Positions 1-5,942 of a stretch of DNA of 10,301 nucleotides are shown piece by piece. Position 1 is the stretch's first letter. Each line of letters begins with the position of its first letter. Below the pieces are notes generated by a model. It saw nothing but the letters and a program-made list of their open reading frames with translations. It was not told where the DNA came from and did not search any database. Source of the stretch: Candidatus Bathyarchaeota archaeon (lineage in GTDB: Archaea; Thermoproteota; Bathyarchaeia; 40CM-2-53-6); the NCBI GenBank assembly GCA_005888695.1, contig VBBH01000167.1, forward strand, positions 1 through 10,301. Reading direction: 5' to 3'. A program made the position numbers and the translations under genes.

Positions 1-507
1 CAGGTAGATCTTCTCCTCTATACTGGTGACGCTCAACCGATACTTCCTGAAGGAGCCTTTCGACTTTCTGAGGCGGTAATCGACCTTGCCCAGAAATTCG
101 GAGTGAACCTCATAGTGACTGTAGGCGCATTCATCACAGGACGTATGGTCGACAAGCCCAACGTCTACGGTGCTGCAAGCGAGGCAGCGCTCGTTAACGA
201 GCTTAAGGAGCTCGACGTAAAAATCATCGATAGTGGTGCGGTGACATGGATGAACGGACTGATACCGGGACTGGCAAAAGTCCGGAATATGAAGGGACTA
301 TTCCTCTCAGGCGAAACATCTGGCTTTATGGTCGACCCACGAGCTGCAATCATCATACTCCGTGTCCTGACAAGGAAATTGGGACTCGATCTAGACATGT
401 CCGAACTGGAGAAGCAAGCCGGCGACGTAGATATTGCGCTCAAAAAAGCCGCGGCCGGAGAACGCTTCGGGGCGGATCAGAGTAACAAATCTGAATACAT
501 AGGATAA
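1..507 (+). CDS. PAC2-family (proteasome assembly chaperone-like) protein, 5'-truncated by window edge
   Basis: The reading frame is open from the first base, so the N-terminal part of the gene lies outside the window; 168 residues are visible, ending in TAA at 505-507. A GTG at 103 is only an internal valine. The visible part matches the PAC2 family (archaeal PbaA/PbaB-like proteins, COG1938/COG2047): a DLLLYTGDAQP strand-loop near visible residues 3-13, a FGVNLIVTVGAF strand at 33-44, VYGAA at 55-59, and the diagnostic LSGETSGFMVDPRAA segment at 102-116 followed by a helix. Family members are usually about 240-270 residues, so roughly 80-100 residues are missing. Eukaryotic PAC2 and the archaeal homologues help assemble the 20S proteasome core; a cytoplasmic role of that kind is inferred from the family. 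The family is sometimes misnamed ATP-grasp. No proteasome subunit gene is in view to strengthen the link. Confidence 0.87.
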   Translation, partial: QVDLLLYTGDAQPILPEGAFRLSEAVIDLAQKFGVNLIVTVGAFITGRMVDKPNVYGAASEAALVNELKELDVKIIDSGAVTWMNGLIPGLAKVRNMKGLFLSGETSGFMVDPRAAIIILRVLTRKLGLDLDMSELEKQAGDVDIALKKAAAGERFGADQSNKSEYIG

Positions 508-510
508 ATC
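503..510 (+). promoter_or_regulatory. Candidate TATA box for the DNA methyltransferase gene
   Basis: An AT-rich GATAAATC lies across the stop codon of the PAC2 gene. Its centre is about 31 nt upstream of the TTG start at 537, the distance expected for an archaeal promoter giving a leaderless or nearly leaderless transcript. No good Shine-Dalgarno sequence precedes the TTG, which fits. It is a weak match to the archaeal TATA consensus and could be chance. Confidence 0.28.
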
Positions 511-536
511 TCTCCTCTTCTTACCAGCCGATAACA

Positions 537-1361
537 TTGCCAGATTCTCAAGTAGTGATCGGCGACAGTCGCCGAATGACTGAGCTGGCTGACGAATCTG
601 TCCATTTGGTCGTTACATCGCCACCATATCCGATGATATCTATCTGGGACGAGACTTTTCGCCTTGCCTCCGCCACGACCTATGAACAAATGCACGATTA
701 CCTAGGTAGAGTATGGAAGGAAGTTGGAAGAGTTCTTGTGCGAGGTGGAATCGCTTGCGTCAACATCGGAGACGCGACCAGGACCGTCGACGGGGTCTTC
801 CGAGTATTCCCCAACCATTCTCGTATCATCGAAGCTTTCGAGAGAGAAGACTTTCTTACACTTCCCTACATTCTTTGGAAGAAACCAACCAGCAAGCCCT
901 CGTACAAGGGGAAGGGAGCGTTCCTAGGCTCAGGTTTCCTTCCGCCTAACGCATATGTCACGCTGGACATGGAATACATACTCATATTCCGAAAGGGCAA
1001 CCCGAGAAGGTTTCCGCCAAAAGACCCCGACCGATACAAGAGCAAATTCACGAAGGCTGAAAGAGACGAGTGGTTTTCACAGGTCTGGAGTGTGACTGGA
1101 GTCCGACAGACAACGAACGGATACCAGCGAAGAACCGCAGCGTTCCCAGAACAAATACCCTACAGACTGATCAGAATGTTCTCTATAATCGGAGACACAG
1201 TTCTAGATCCTTTCCTTGGCACCGGAACTACTGCTAAAGTAGCTTTAGAACTTGACCGGAGGTTTATCGGTTATGAGCAAGAAGGCGAGTTAGCGAACGT
1301 TATACGACTAAAACTAGGTCAATTCGCAGACCAAGTAGTCTTCTTGAAGCAAGCCAGTTAG
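537..1361 (+). CDS. Site-specific DNA methyltransferase (N4-cytosine or N6-adenine), orphan
   Basis: A 274-residue protein of the N6_N4_Mtase family (PF01555), which transfers a methyl group from S-adenosylmethionine to the exocyclic amino group of cytosine or adenine. The catalytic motif IV is TSPPY at residues 27-31, close to the N-terminus, and the SAM-binding motif I is DPFLGTGTT at 224-232. Motif IV before motif I gives the beta-class order, with the variable middle (about 85-200) as the likely target-recognition region. TSPPY rather than DPPY is common in N4-cytosine enzymes, so m4C is favoured but not proven. The length is normal and both motifs are intact. The start is TTG, 29 nt after the PAC2 stop codon; there is no ATG or GTG nearby in frame, and the family usually begins only a few residues before the VVIGDS strand seen here. 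No restriction endonuclease is next to it: the downstream gene is a convergent HAD hydrolase. Confidence 0.9.
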   Translation: MPDSQVVIGDSRRMTELADESVHLVVTSPPYPMISIWDETFRLASATTYEQMHDYLGRVWKEVGRVLVRGGIACVNIGDATRTVDGVFRVFPNHSRIIEAFEREDFLTLPYILWKKPTSKPSYKGKGAFLGSGFLPPNAYVTLDMEYILIFRKGNPRRFPPKDPDRYKSKFTKAERDEWFSQVWSVTGVRQTTNGYQRRTAAFPEQIPYRLIRMFSIIGDTVLDPFLGTGTTAKVALELDRRFIGYEQEGELANVIRLKLGQFADQVVFLKQAS

Positions 1362-1388
1362 CTGGCAATCGGTTGAACCGGGCCGAAC

Positions 1389-1415
1389 CCAGAAGAAGCA
1401 AAAGCACGATTCTGG
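1389..1415. terminator. Weak inverted repeat between convergent genes, possible bidirectional terminator
   Basis: CCAGAA at 1389-1394 and TTCTGG at 1410-1415 form a perfect 6-bp inverted repeat with a 15-nt loop. It sits in the 66-bp gap between the ends of the convergent methyltransferase and HAD genes. An overlapping alternative pairing, CCCAGA (1388-1393) with TCTGGG (1418-1423), is also possible. There is no T-tract on either side, so a terminator role rests mainly on position. Confidence 0.22.
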
Positions 1416-1427
1416 TATCTGGGGATA

Positions 1428-2153
1428 CTACCCGTCTATGCCCTTGAATATTCTGAGAAGTTGGCTTAGGGATTTTATGACGAGCGTGGGACGCTCCGCT
1501 TTCGACCTGCGCCGCTTCACTAGTATAGTTTGCATTCGCACGGCCTTGGCACCTTTAACATCAGCCTTGGGATTGTCACCGACATAGACGCAGTTCTTAG
1601 GAGATAGTCTCAATCTCCTGGCGACGAGAGTGAAAGGCATCTTGCTAGGCTTGATCTTGGGTGTGTCTTCCCCTGCAACCACCACTGTCTCGAACAGGTC
1701 GTAGAATGGAAGTTCTCTGACTCGCTTCCTCTTCATCCCGGGTGTCCCATCTGTATCAGTGACTAGTGCAAGTCGGTAAACTCGTTTTCTCAGAGTTCGC
1801 AGAGTGTACTCAGCATCGGGGTAAGGAGGGCTTGCGGCAATGTACGCTCTCCAATAGAGCAGGGTTACCTCGTGAACCCATTTGCCGCTCAGGTGGGACA
1901 GTCCCAGCTTTCGCAAGAGAATGATCCACCACTCGTCCCGGTTATAGAGACCGTGGCTCTCGAATAATTTCGCTATTGAACGTAAGGTAGCATAGATTTT
2001 CGCTCGGGATATGATGTGACCTTGCCGTTTGAAATATTGTGTAAGAAAGTTGGCAACCTCACTCAGCGCCTTATCAAAGCCTCTGTGGGATTTGATCAGG
2101 GTCCGGTCAAGATCGAAGATTATTGCTCGAACATCTTCCTTACGAATAGCCAA
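1428..2153 (-). CDS. HAD-superfamily hydrolase (subfamily I phosphatase)
   Basis: A 241-residue haloacid dehalogenase-type hydrolase, probably a cytoplasmic Mg-dependent phosphatase acting on a small phosphorylated metabolite. The four HAD motifs are intact: motif I FDLDRT with the nucleophile Asp14 and acid/base Asp16; motif II VTDTDG with Thr132; motif III around Lys168 followed by Pro; motif IV VGDNPKADVKGA with Asp193 and Asp198. The segment between motifs I and II (about 20-115) is helical, as in a C1 cap. It resembles archaeal HADs of the phosphoglycolate or glyceraldehyde-3-phosphate phosphatase type, but the substrate cannot be assigned. The start is TTG, 14 nt after the nitrilase stop codon; a weak AAGGA overlaps that stop. 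It is the last gene of the apparent coaBC operon. A Lys/Arg-rich stretch near residues 213-221 follows the core. Confidence 0.88.
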   Translation of the reverse strand: MAIRKEDVRAIIFDLDRTLIKSHRGFDKALSEVANFLTQYFKRQGHIISRAKIYATLRSIAKLFESHGLYNRDEWWIILLRKLGLSHLSGKWVHEVTLLYWRAYIAASPPYPDAEYTLRTLRKRVYRLALVTDTDGTPGMKRKRVRELPFYDLFETVVVAGEDTPKIKPSKMPFTLVARRLRLSPKNCVYVGDNPKADVKGAKAVRMQTILVKRRRSKAERPTLVIKSLSQLLRIFKGIDG

Positions 2154-2167
2154 AGTCGGCAGATTCC

Positions 2168-2953
2168 TTACGATAGGTTCCCGTACGCTCTCGGTTGCCT
2201 GTCGGAGAATCTCTCTCTTCTCAGCCGTCTATGATAGGCTAGATCCAAATCCTGGAAAACTAGGCCGGTTCTTTGTCCGTTGTGTAATGTGCTGACGCGA
2301 GAGTAGGAGATCTTTGTCTTCGGGTCTTCATGTAGATCAACAATTACACTAGCTCCTGGGAACCATGGCGGAGAATACACGTTGGGGGCAACGATTGGAA
2401 TTCTATTCTCCAGTGATCTAACTGTAACGTATTGGTGCCATGGCTCAATGCCGTACTTGACTATTCTTGAGGGGCAGAATAGCAGATCAGCGCCTTGAAG
2501 TGCAAGAGACCGGGAAGATTCTGGAAAGTCTATGTCATAGCACACTAGGATTCCAAGCTTGTATCCGTTCACCTGGAACATTCTGTGTGATTTTCCCGGT
2601 TTTGCGATTTTTTTCTCGCGGCGGAACAGATGGACTTTGAACTGGCGGCCCTTCAATTCTCCATCCCTGCCTATCAGGGGGCTGCTGAGATAGAGCCGGC
2701 CGTCAATCCGTTCGTAGAATGCGCCGCCGACGATCAGAACGCCGTACTCTTCCGCTAATGATTGGAGTGCTGGCAGTGGGTCCATTTTCGCTGGAATGTT
2801 CTTCTCTGGCAGCCAATGCTCAGGGAAACAAATTACATCCGCTTCTTTCTCAGCCGCGCTCTTGCCGAGTCTCAAAGCTTCGAAGATAGTATCCTTGACA
2901 GAGTCCCGGCTGGGTCTCAATTGTACCCCGGCTGCATTAATTGTCTTAGGCAC
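2168..2953 (-). CDS. Carbon-nitrogen hydrolase (nitrilase superfamily amidohydrolase)
   Basis: A 261-residue member of the nitrilase superfamily (PF00795), which hydrolyses non-peptide C-N bonds in amides, nitriles or N-carbamoyl compounds. The Glu-Lys-Cys triad is visible: Glu45 in FPEHW, Lys106 in QFKVHLF, and nucleophile Cys138 in LVCYDIDFPE. The length is typical of the small amidohydrolase branches (omega-amidase, N-carbamoyl-amine or beta-ureidopropionase-like) rather than true nitrilases, but the substrate is not readable. The start is GTG (2951-2953), with GAGG 10 nt upstream; the gap to the coaBC stop codon is only 22 nt. Its place between coaBC and a HAD phosphatase invites the idea that it feeds a CoA-related or amide-salvage step, for example beta-alanine release, but that is inference only. 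Confidence 0.9.
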   Translation of the reverse strand: MPKTINAAGVQLRPSRDSVKDTIFEALRLGKSAAEKEADVICFPEHWLPEKNIPAKMDPLPALQSLAEEYGVLIVGGAFYERIDGRLYLSSPLIGRDGELKGRQFKVHLFRREKKIAKPGKSHRMFQVNGYKLGILVCYDIDFPESSRSLALQGADLLFCPSRIVKYGIEPWHQYVTVRSLENRIPIVAPNVYSPPWFPGASVIVDLHEDPKTKISYSRVSTLHNGQRTGLVFQDLDLAYHRRLRRERFSDRQPRAYGNLS

Positions 2954-2975
2954 TCGATGAAAGCCTCGGATTCTG

Positions 2976-4226
2976 CTACCGTTTCAGCTTCTTGACAGCG
3001 ATATCAACCAGTTGCCTTGCGACTTCTCGCTTGTCGGCCAGAGGGATGTGTACGACCTTCTTGGCCCCATCCACTACAAAGAGTTCGTTCGTGTCTGCCT
3101 GAAAGCCTACCCCATGCCGGTTCACATCATTCGCCGCAACAAGATCAGCATTCTTCTCGCCGATCGCAGTGAATGCTTGGTCGACCAATTCCTCGTCAGT
3201 GACACCGTGTTCCGTCTTGAAAGCGATCAGAAGGGTCTTCGGACTTGTCCGTCGTGCCTCTGCAATGATCTTTGGCGTCGACTGTAGTTCAACGTTAAGC
3301 TTATTGTGCTGTCTAGTTTTCACTTTCGACGGGAATGGCGAGCTCAATCTGTAATCACTTGGAGCGGCGGCGGCGAACAGCATGTCATAATCCGCTTTCT
3401 TCAACTCGTTGACCGTGGCTTGAAGCATCTCCTCAGTGCTTTCAATCCTCACTGTTCGGATCGCATTTGGTGGATCCGTTTGACTTGGGCCTAGGATCAA
3501 GGTTGTCTCTGCCCCCCTTGAGGCGACTTCCTCAGCAATCGCGATGCCCATCTTTCCTGAGCTCTTATTAGTGATGAGTCGGACAGGGTCGATGTGTTCT
3601 ACTGTTGGACCTGCAGTGATGAGTATCTTGCGTCCTTCTAGATCCAGTTTGTGTCCGGACAATCGATCGATGACAGTTCTGAGAATCGTTTCTATCGGAG
3701 CAAGTTTCGCCTTACCCTCTGACAGTTCGGGCTCGACAAACCATACCCCGATGCCCTTGAGGCGTTCTATGTTCTCCCGAACAATGGGATGATCATACAT
3801 TGGCTCGTGCATAGCAGGGGCTATGATAACTGGGATCTTTGAACCGATCGCGACAGTTGCTACGGTTGTAACCGGAGTGTCATCGATTCCACATGCTATT
3901 TTTCCGATCGTGTTCGCAGTTGCAGGGGCGATGAGGACTAGGTCAACTCTATCGGGAGTGTTGCCTGCTAGCTCGATATGTTCTAGCTTCCCCGTGAGTT
4001 CACTGACTACCTTGTTGCCTGTCGCCCATTCCAAAAGCTCGATACCTACCATCTTCTCAGTGGCCGGCGTTACGACAGCGTACACCTCAGCTCCATGCCG
4101 CATCAACTCCCTTGCAATGTCCGGGCTCTTGTAAGCGGCGACACTGCTAGTGATGAGAAGCGCGATCTTCTTCGATGAAAGCTCTTGGCCTCCTGTCCCG
4201 ATTATCTCCTTGGAGGGATGGCTCAA
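2976..4226 (-). CDS. coaBC: Bifunctional phosphopantothenoylcysteine decarboxylase / phosphopantothenate-cysteine ligase
   Basis: A 416-residue CoaBC (Dfp). The enzyme joins 4'-phosphopantothenate to cysteine and decarboxylates the product to 4'-phosphopantetheine, two steps of coenzyme A synthesis in the cytoplasm. The N-terminal CoaC flavoprotein domain (about 19-190) shows the FMN-binding start ITSSVAAYKSPD (25-36), probable catalytic His83 in LEHIELA, the APATANTIGKIACG segment (100-113) and PAMHEPMYDHP (137-147), the equivalent of the PxMNxxMW motif. The C-terminal CoaB domain (about 198-416) shows ITAGPTVEHIDPVR (203-216), ITNKSSGKMG (218-227), AAAAPSDYR (285-293) and DLVAANDVN (361-369). 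The length is normal. The start is TTG, supported by GGAG at 4234-4237 with a 7-nt spacer; it gives a short N-terminal extension of about 18 residues. A small unknown gene precedes it by 34 nt and a nitrilase follows by 22 nt. Confidence 0.96.
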   Translation of the reverse strand: MSHPSKEIIGTGGQELSSKKIALLITSSVAAYKSPDIARELMRHGAEVYAVVTPATEKMVGIELLEWATGNKVVSELTGKLEHIELAGNTPDRVDLVLIAPATANTIGKIACGIDDTPVTTVATVAIGSKIPVIIAPAMHEPMYDHPIVRENIERLKGIGVWFVEPELSEGKAKLAPIETILRTVIDRLSGHKLDLEGRKILITAGPTVEHIDPVRLITNKSSGKMGIAIAEEVASRGAETTLILGPSQTDPPNAIRTVRIESTEEMLQATVNELKKADYDMLFAAAAPSDYRLSSPFPSKVKTRQHNKLNVELQSTPKIIAEARRTSPKTLLIAFKTEHGVTDEELVDQAFTAIGEKNADLVAANDVNRHGVGFQADTNELFVVDGAKKVVHIPLADKREVARQLVDIAVKKLKR

Positions 4227-4260
4227 GGGTCTTCTCCGATGAACCTGCCGGTCGAGGCTA

Positions 4261-4497
4261 CTACCTCTTGAGGAGACCGTTCTCGTAGGCGTAATCGAGG
4301 AGTTCTATGATCTCTCGAAGAGTGTATTTTTGAGCGCTCGCAGGAATTCTTCTCAACACATCTGGAAGGTTTGGAAGCATCGGCCGGAAAAGTGCCGGTA
4401 TTCGATCGTACATCTCCTGGACTCCACCAATGATCTCTTCTGCGTCCTTCTCGCTGATGTTTGTCCCCTTCAAACCCGTCTTGAGAGTCCTGACCAA
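4261..4497 (-). CDS. Conserved-looking small helical protein of unknown function, upstream of coaBC
   Basis: A 78-residue protein I do not recognise. The composition is that of a real soluble protein rather than a shadow frame: balanced charges, and amphipathic helices predicted at about 16-30, 44-51 and 58-74, with a proline-rich link (ALFRPMLPNLPDV, 35-47) between them. No metal-binding cysteines, membrane segment or nucleotide-binding motif is seen. An in-frame TAA lies six nt before the TTG at 4495-4497, so this TTG is the only usable start near the 5' end; an AAGG lies about 9 nt before it. The stop codon is 34 nt before the coaBC start, so it is likely co-transcribed and may be the first gene of the operon. 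An overlapping minus-strand frame starting with ATG at 4588 competes for the same region but looks non-coding. Confidence 0.68.
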   Translation of the reverse strand: MVRTLKTGLKGTNISEKDAEEIIGGVQEMYDRIPALFRPMLPNLPDVLRRIPASAQKYTLREIIELLDYAYENGLLKR

Positions 4498-4533
4498 GGA
4501 TTGTTAACCTTGTTACAGGGGCACTTGTTGGCA

Positions 4534-4541
4534 GGTATAAC
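4534..4541 (-). promoter_or_regulatory. Candidate TATA box for the coaBC operon
   Basis: On the minus strand GTTATACC is centred about 41 nt upstream of the TTG start of the 78-residue gene. This would place transcription start near 4512 and leave a leader of about 14 nt carrying the weak AAGG ribosome site. It lies in the longest intergenic stretch of the window (4498-4681), where a promoter would be expected. The match to the archaeal consensus is partial. Confidence 0.25.
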
Positions 4542-4614
4542 AGCCTCACGGTGTTCATCCACAATATCCCTTCTAGTGGCAGTTTCATGAATTCGGCCTA
4601 CCTTCTGTTCACAC

Positions 4615-4651
4615 GACACCAAAGAATAGGTAGGAAGATACCAGAGGTGTC
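4615..4651. repeat. Nested inverted repeat in the 184-bp gap upstream of the coaBC operon
   Basis: An outer 6-bp pair, GACACC at 4615-4620 and GGTGTC at 4646-4651, encloses an inner 4-bp pair, GGTA at 4629-4632 and TACC at 4639-4642, with a 6-nt loop. It starts about 30 nt downstream of the UPF0146 stop codon and more than 110 nt upstream of the next gene. It could be a transcript-end structure or a protein-binding site. The rest of 4498-4681 shows no tRNA, no convincing small gene and no long T-tract. Confidence 0.3.
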
Positions 4652-4681
4652 TTACATGGGCTTGTTGAAAATATTGTCAGC

Positions 4682-5143
4682 TTAACTTGATCGATGATCG
4701 TTCGGAAGTAGCCAGCCTACGGCTAGTCCTTGCTTGATGATCCGTTTCCATTTGCTGCTGTTATAGAAAATGTCCTGTTCGTCGGCTATGGGTTTGACAA
4801 GCAGATCCGCTCCGATTTCCTTGGCAAGCTTTTCTAGTGCAGGAACAATTTCTATTGGCGGGTTGAGTGAGTAGATGAGAGAGGCACCTTGGTACACGTG
4901 TAGGCTCGGTGAGAATACATCATCGATAATTGCTCGTACTCCGCTTCCATTGTAGGACCTGATCACAGATTCTTGAGTATCTGTCACGAGGACCTCGGTA
5001 GTCGGCATTGTCTCTTTAATTTTCTCAGCTACATTCATCCTCTGGCCTACGCCCACCTCGACTATCTTCCTGTTGTAATTGTCCCTCACGAATTCTACGA
5101 TTGCTCCATATTGCATCTGCGAAACCGGCTGTGAGATCTTCAT
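4682..5143 (-). CDS. UPF0146 family protein (Rossmann-fold, methyltransferase-like)
   Basis: A 153-residue archaeal UPF0146-type protein. The fold resembles a short SAM-dependent methyltransferase: a glycine loop EVGVGQ at 29-34 after the first strand, an acidic strand end VTD at 53-55, DDVFSP at 74-79, and the family-typical LIYSLNPP at 89-96. A strand carrying KPIADE (117-122) follows. The family has no established biochemical function; SAM or nucleotide binding is inferred from the fold. The length is normal or slightly long, with a C-terminal tail after about residue 120. The start is ATG (5141-5143) with no clear Shine-Dalgarno site. It is separated from the next gene downstream by 184 bp, so it is probably not tightly coupled to the coaBC operon. 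Confidence 0.85.
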   Translation of the reverse strand: MKISQPVSQMQYGAIVEFVRDNYNRKIVEVGVGQRMNVAEKIKETMPTTEVLVTDTQESVIRSYNGSGVRAIIDDVFSPSLHVYQGASLIYSLNPPIEIVPALEKLAKEIGADLLVKPIADEQDIFYNSSKWKRIIKQGLAVGWLLPNDHRSS

Positions 5144-5180
5144 AACGAAGCACCGCTTAGTTCTCTCATATGTACGGAGA

Positions 5181-5187
5181 ATAAACT
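5181..5187 (-). promoter_or_regulatory. Candidate TATA box for the UPF0146 gene
   Basis: On the minus strand AGTTTAT lies about 41 nt upstream of the ATG at 5143, within the 83-bp gap after the coiled-coil protein gene. This would give a short leader of about 15 nt. It is a partial consensus match only. Confidence 0.22.
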
Positions 5188-5226
5188 AGTCGAAGCATTG
5201 ATTCTACTCCGGATTGCGATCAAGGC

Positions 5227-5853
5227 CTAAGACCATTTGAACTGAAAAGTCACAGATTCAACGTTCATCGTCCCCGTTCCACAGATAATCCTGCCAAGAA
5301 TTGTGATTACATGAGTTGCAACAGTGCCGAGTTGGTAGGTCACTGAGCAAAGTATCATACCTTGCCCGTTCGGCTGCGAGTAAAAATTGAAAGTTACGTT
5401 TGTCAAGCGAGCAACGGTAAGACCTGTGTTAACGTAAACTCCATCAAGTATTGAGTAGTAAGACATATTGTTCCCGTAAAAAAATGAGCCTACGAGGCTT
5501 GCATCTTGTGATTGCCCGATCATTGCCTGCAATCGCAAATGCTCACCTTCCAATTGAGCTGTCTGAGCTGACGGTGTCAGGGCCGCGAGTTGAGCCTGAA
5601 CCACTTGGGATTCCAAATGTCGCGAGTCTGAGTTAATGGCCCGCAGTTGAGAGATCTGAGTGTCGAGGTTGAGGATCATCGTGTTGAAGCTCGTTATCTC
5701 AGTCTTGTAGTCTACGACTACATTGGATCCGCCGGAGACCGCTTCTTGGACGCCGAGATCCTTCTGAAAAGAGTAGAAGGCGAGCCCGAGAGAACTCACG
5801 GCAAGGATGAGAAAGATATGCATGAGGGCAGTGTAAGTCCGAGCACTTGACAC
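5227..5853 (-). CDS. Predicted membrane-anchored, extracytoplasmic coiled-coil protein of unknown function
   Basis: A 208-residue protein I cannot place in a family. A hydrophobic segment at about 8-28 with Arg5 before it predicts a signal anchor with the rest outside the cell. Residues about 50-112 are rich in Gln, Leu, Ala, Asp and Glu with heptad-like spacing, suggesting a coiled coil. From about 120 onward the protein turns aromatic and beta-rich (FFYGNN, VTFNFYSQ, VTFQFKW). Two N-glycosylation sequons, NMS (129-131) and NVT (152-154), and two cysteines (169 and 191) that could pair, all fall in the predicted outside part. The layout recalls surface-anchored or adhesion-like archaeal proteins, but no function is assigned. 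The start is GTG at 5851-5853; an ATG at 5821-5823 (residue 11) would shorten the N-terminus but cut into the hydrophobic segment. Its gap to the hyuB stop codon is 89 bp. Confidence 0.8.
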   Translation of the reverse strand: MSSARTYTALMHIFLILAVSSLGLAFYSFQKDLGVQEAVSGGSNVVVDYKTEITSFNTMILNLDTQISQLRAINSDSRHLESQVVQAQLAALTPSAQTAQLEGEHLRLQAMIGQSQDASLVGSFFYGNNMSYYSILDGVYVNTGLTVARLTNVTFNFYSQPNGQGMILCSVTYQLGTVATHVITILGRIICGTGTMNVESVTFQFKWS

Positions 5854-5879
5854 GGGACCATTGAATTGTACAATCGGAC

Positions 5880-5886
5880 TAATTTA
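5880..5886 (-). promoter_or_regulatory. Candidate TATA box for the coiled-coil membrane protein gene
   Basis: On the minus strand TAAATTA is centred about 30 nt upstream of the GTG at 5853. That spacing fits a leaderless transcript and supports the GTG over the downstream ATG as the start. No Shine-Dalgarno sequence is seen before the GTG, as expected for leaderless translation. Confidence 0.35.
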
Positions 5887-5942
5887 GCTAGGTTATCCAA
5901 GTCAATCCATCTATTGCCGATTATCACTGCAAGTGGGCTAAC

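Noticed and set aside
103..105. GTG as the start codon of the PAC2-family gene
   Set aside because: The 34 codons before it are open and encode the conserved DLLLYTGDAQP part of the family, so it is an internal valine.
3823..4134. A 103-codon plus-strand frame inside coaBC with hydrophobic segments
   Set aside because: It is antisense to the CoaC flavoprotein domain; the apparent hydrophobicity comes from complementing the conserved coding strand.
4223..4588. A 121-codon minus-strand frame with an ATG start overlapping the 78-residue gene and running to the coaBC start
   Set aside because: Its last two thirds are rich in Arg, Ser, Asp and His, as in a shifted copy of the 78-residue frame, and show no fold-like pattern; the other frame has far better protein character.
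4498..4681. Possible tRNA or C/D-box small RNA in the longest intergenic gap
   Set aside because: I found no cloverleaf arms or TTCRANYC-type loop, and no paired C and D boxes on either strand.
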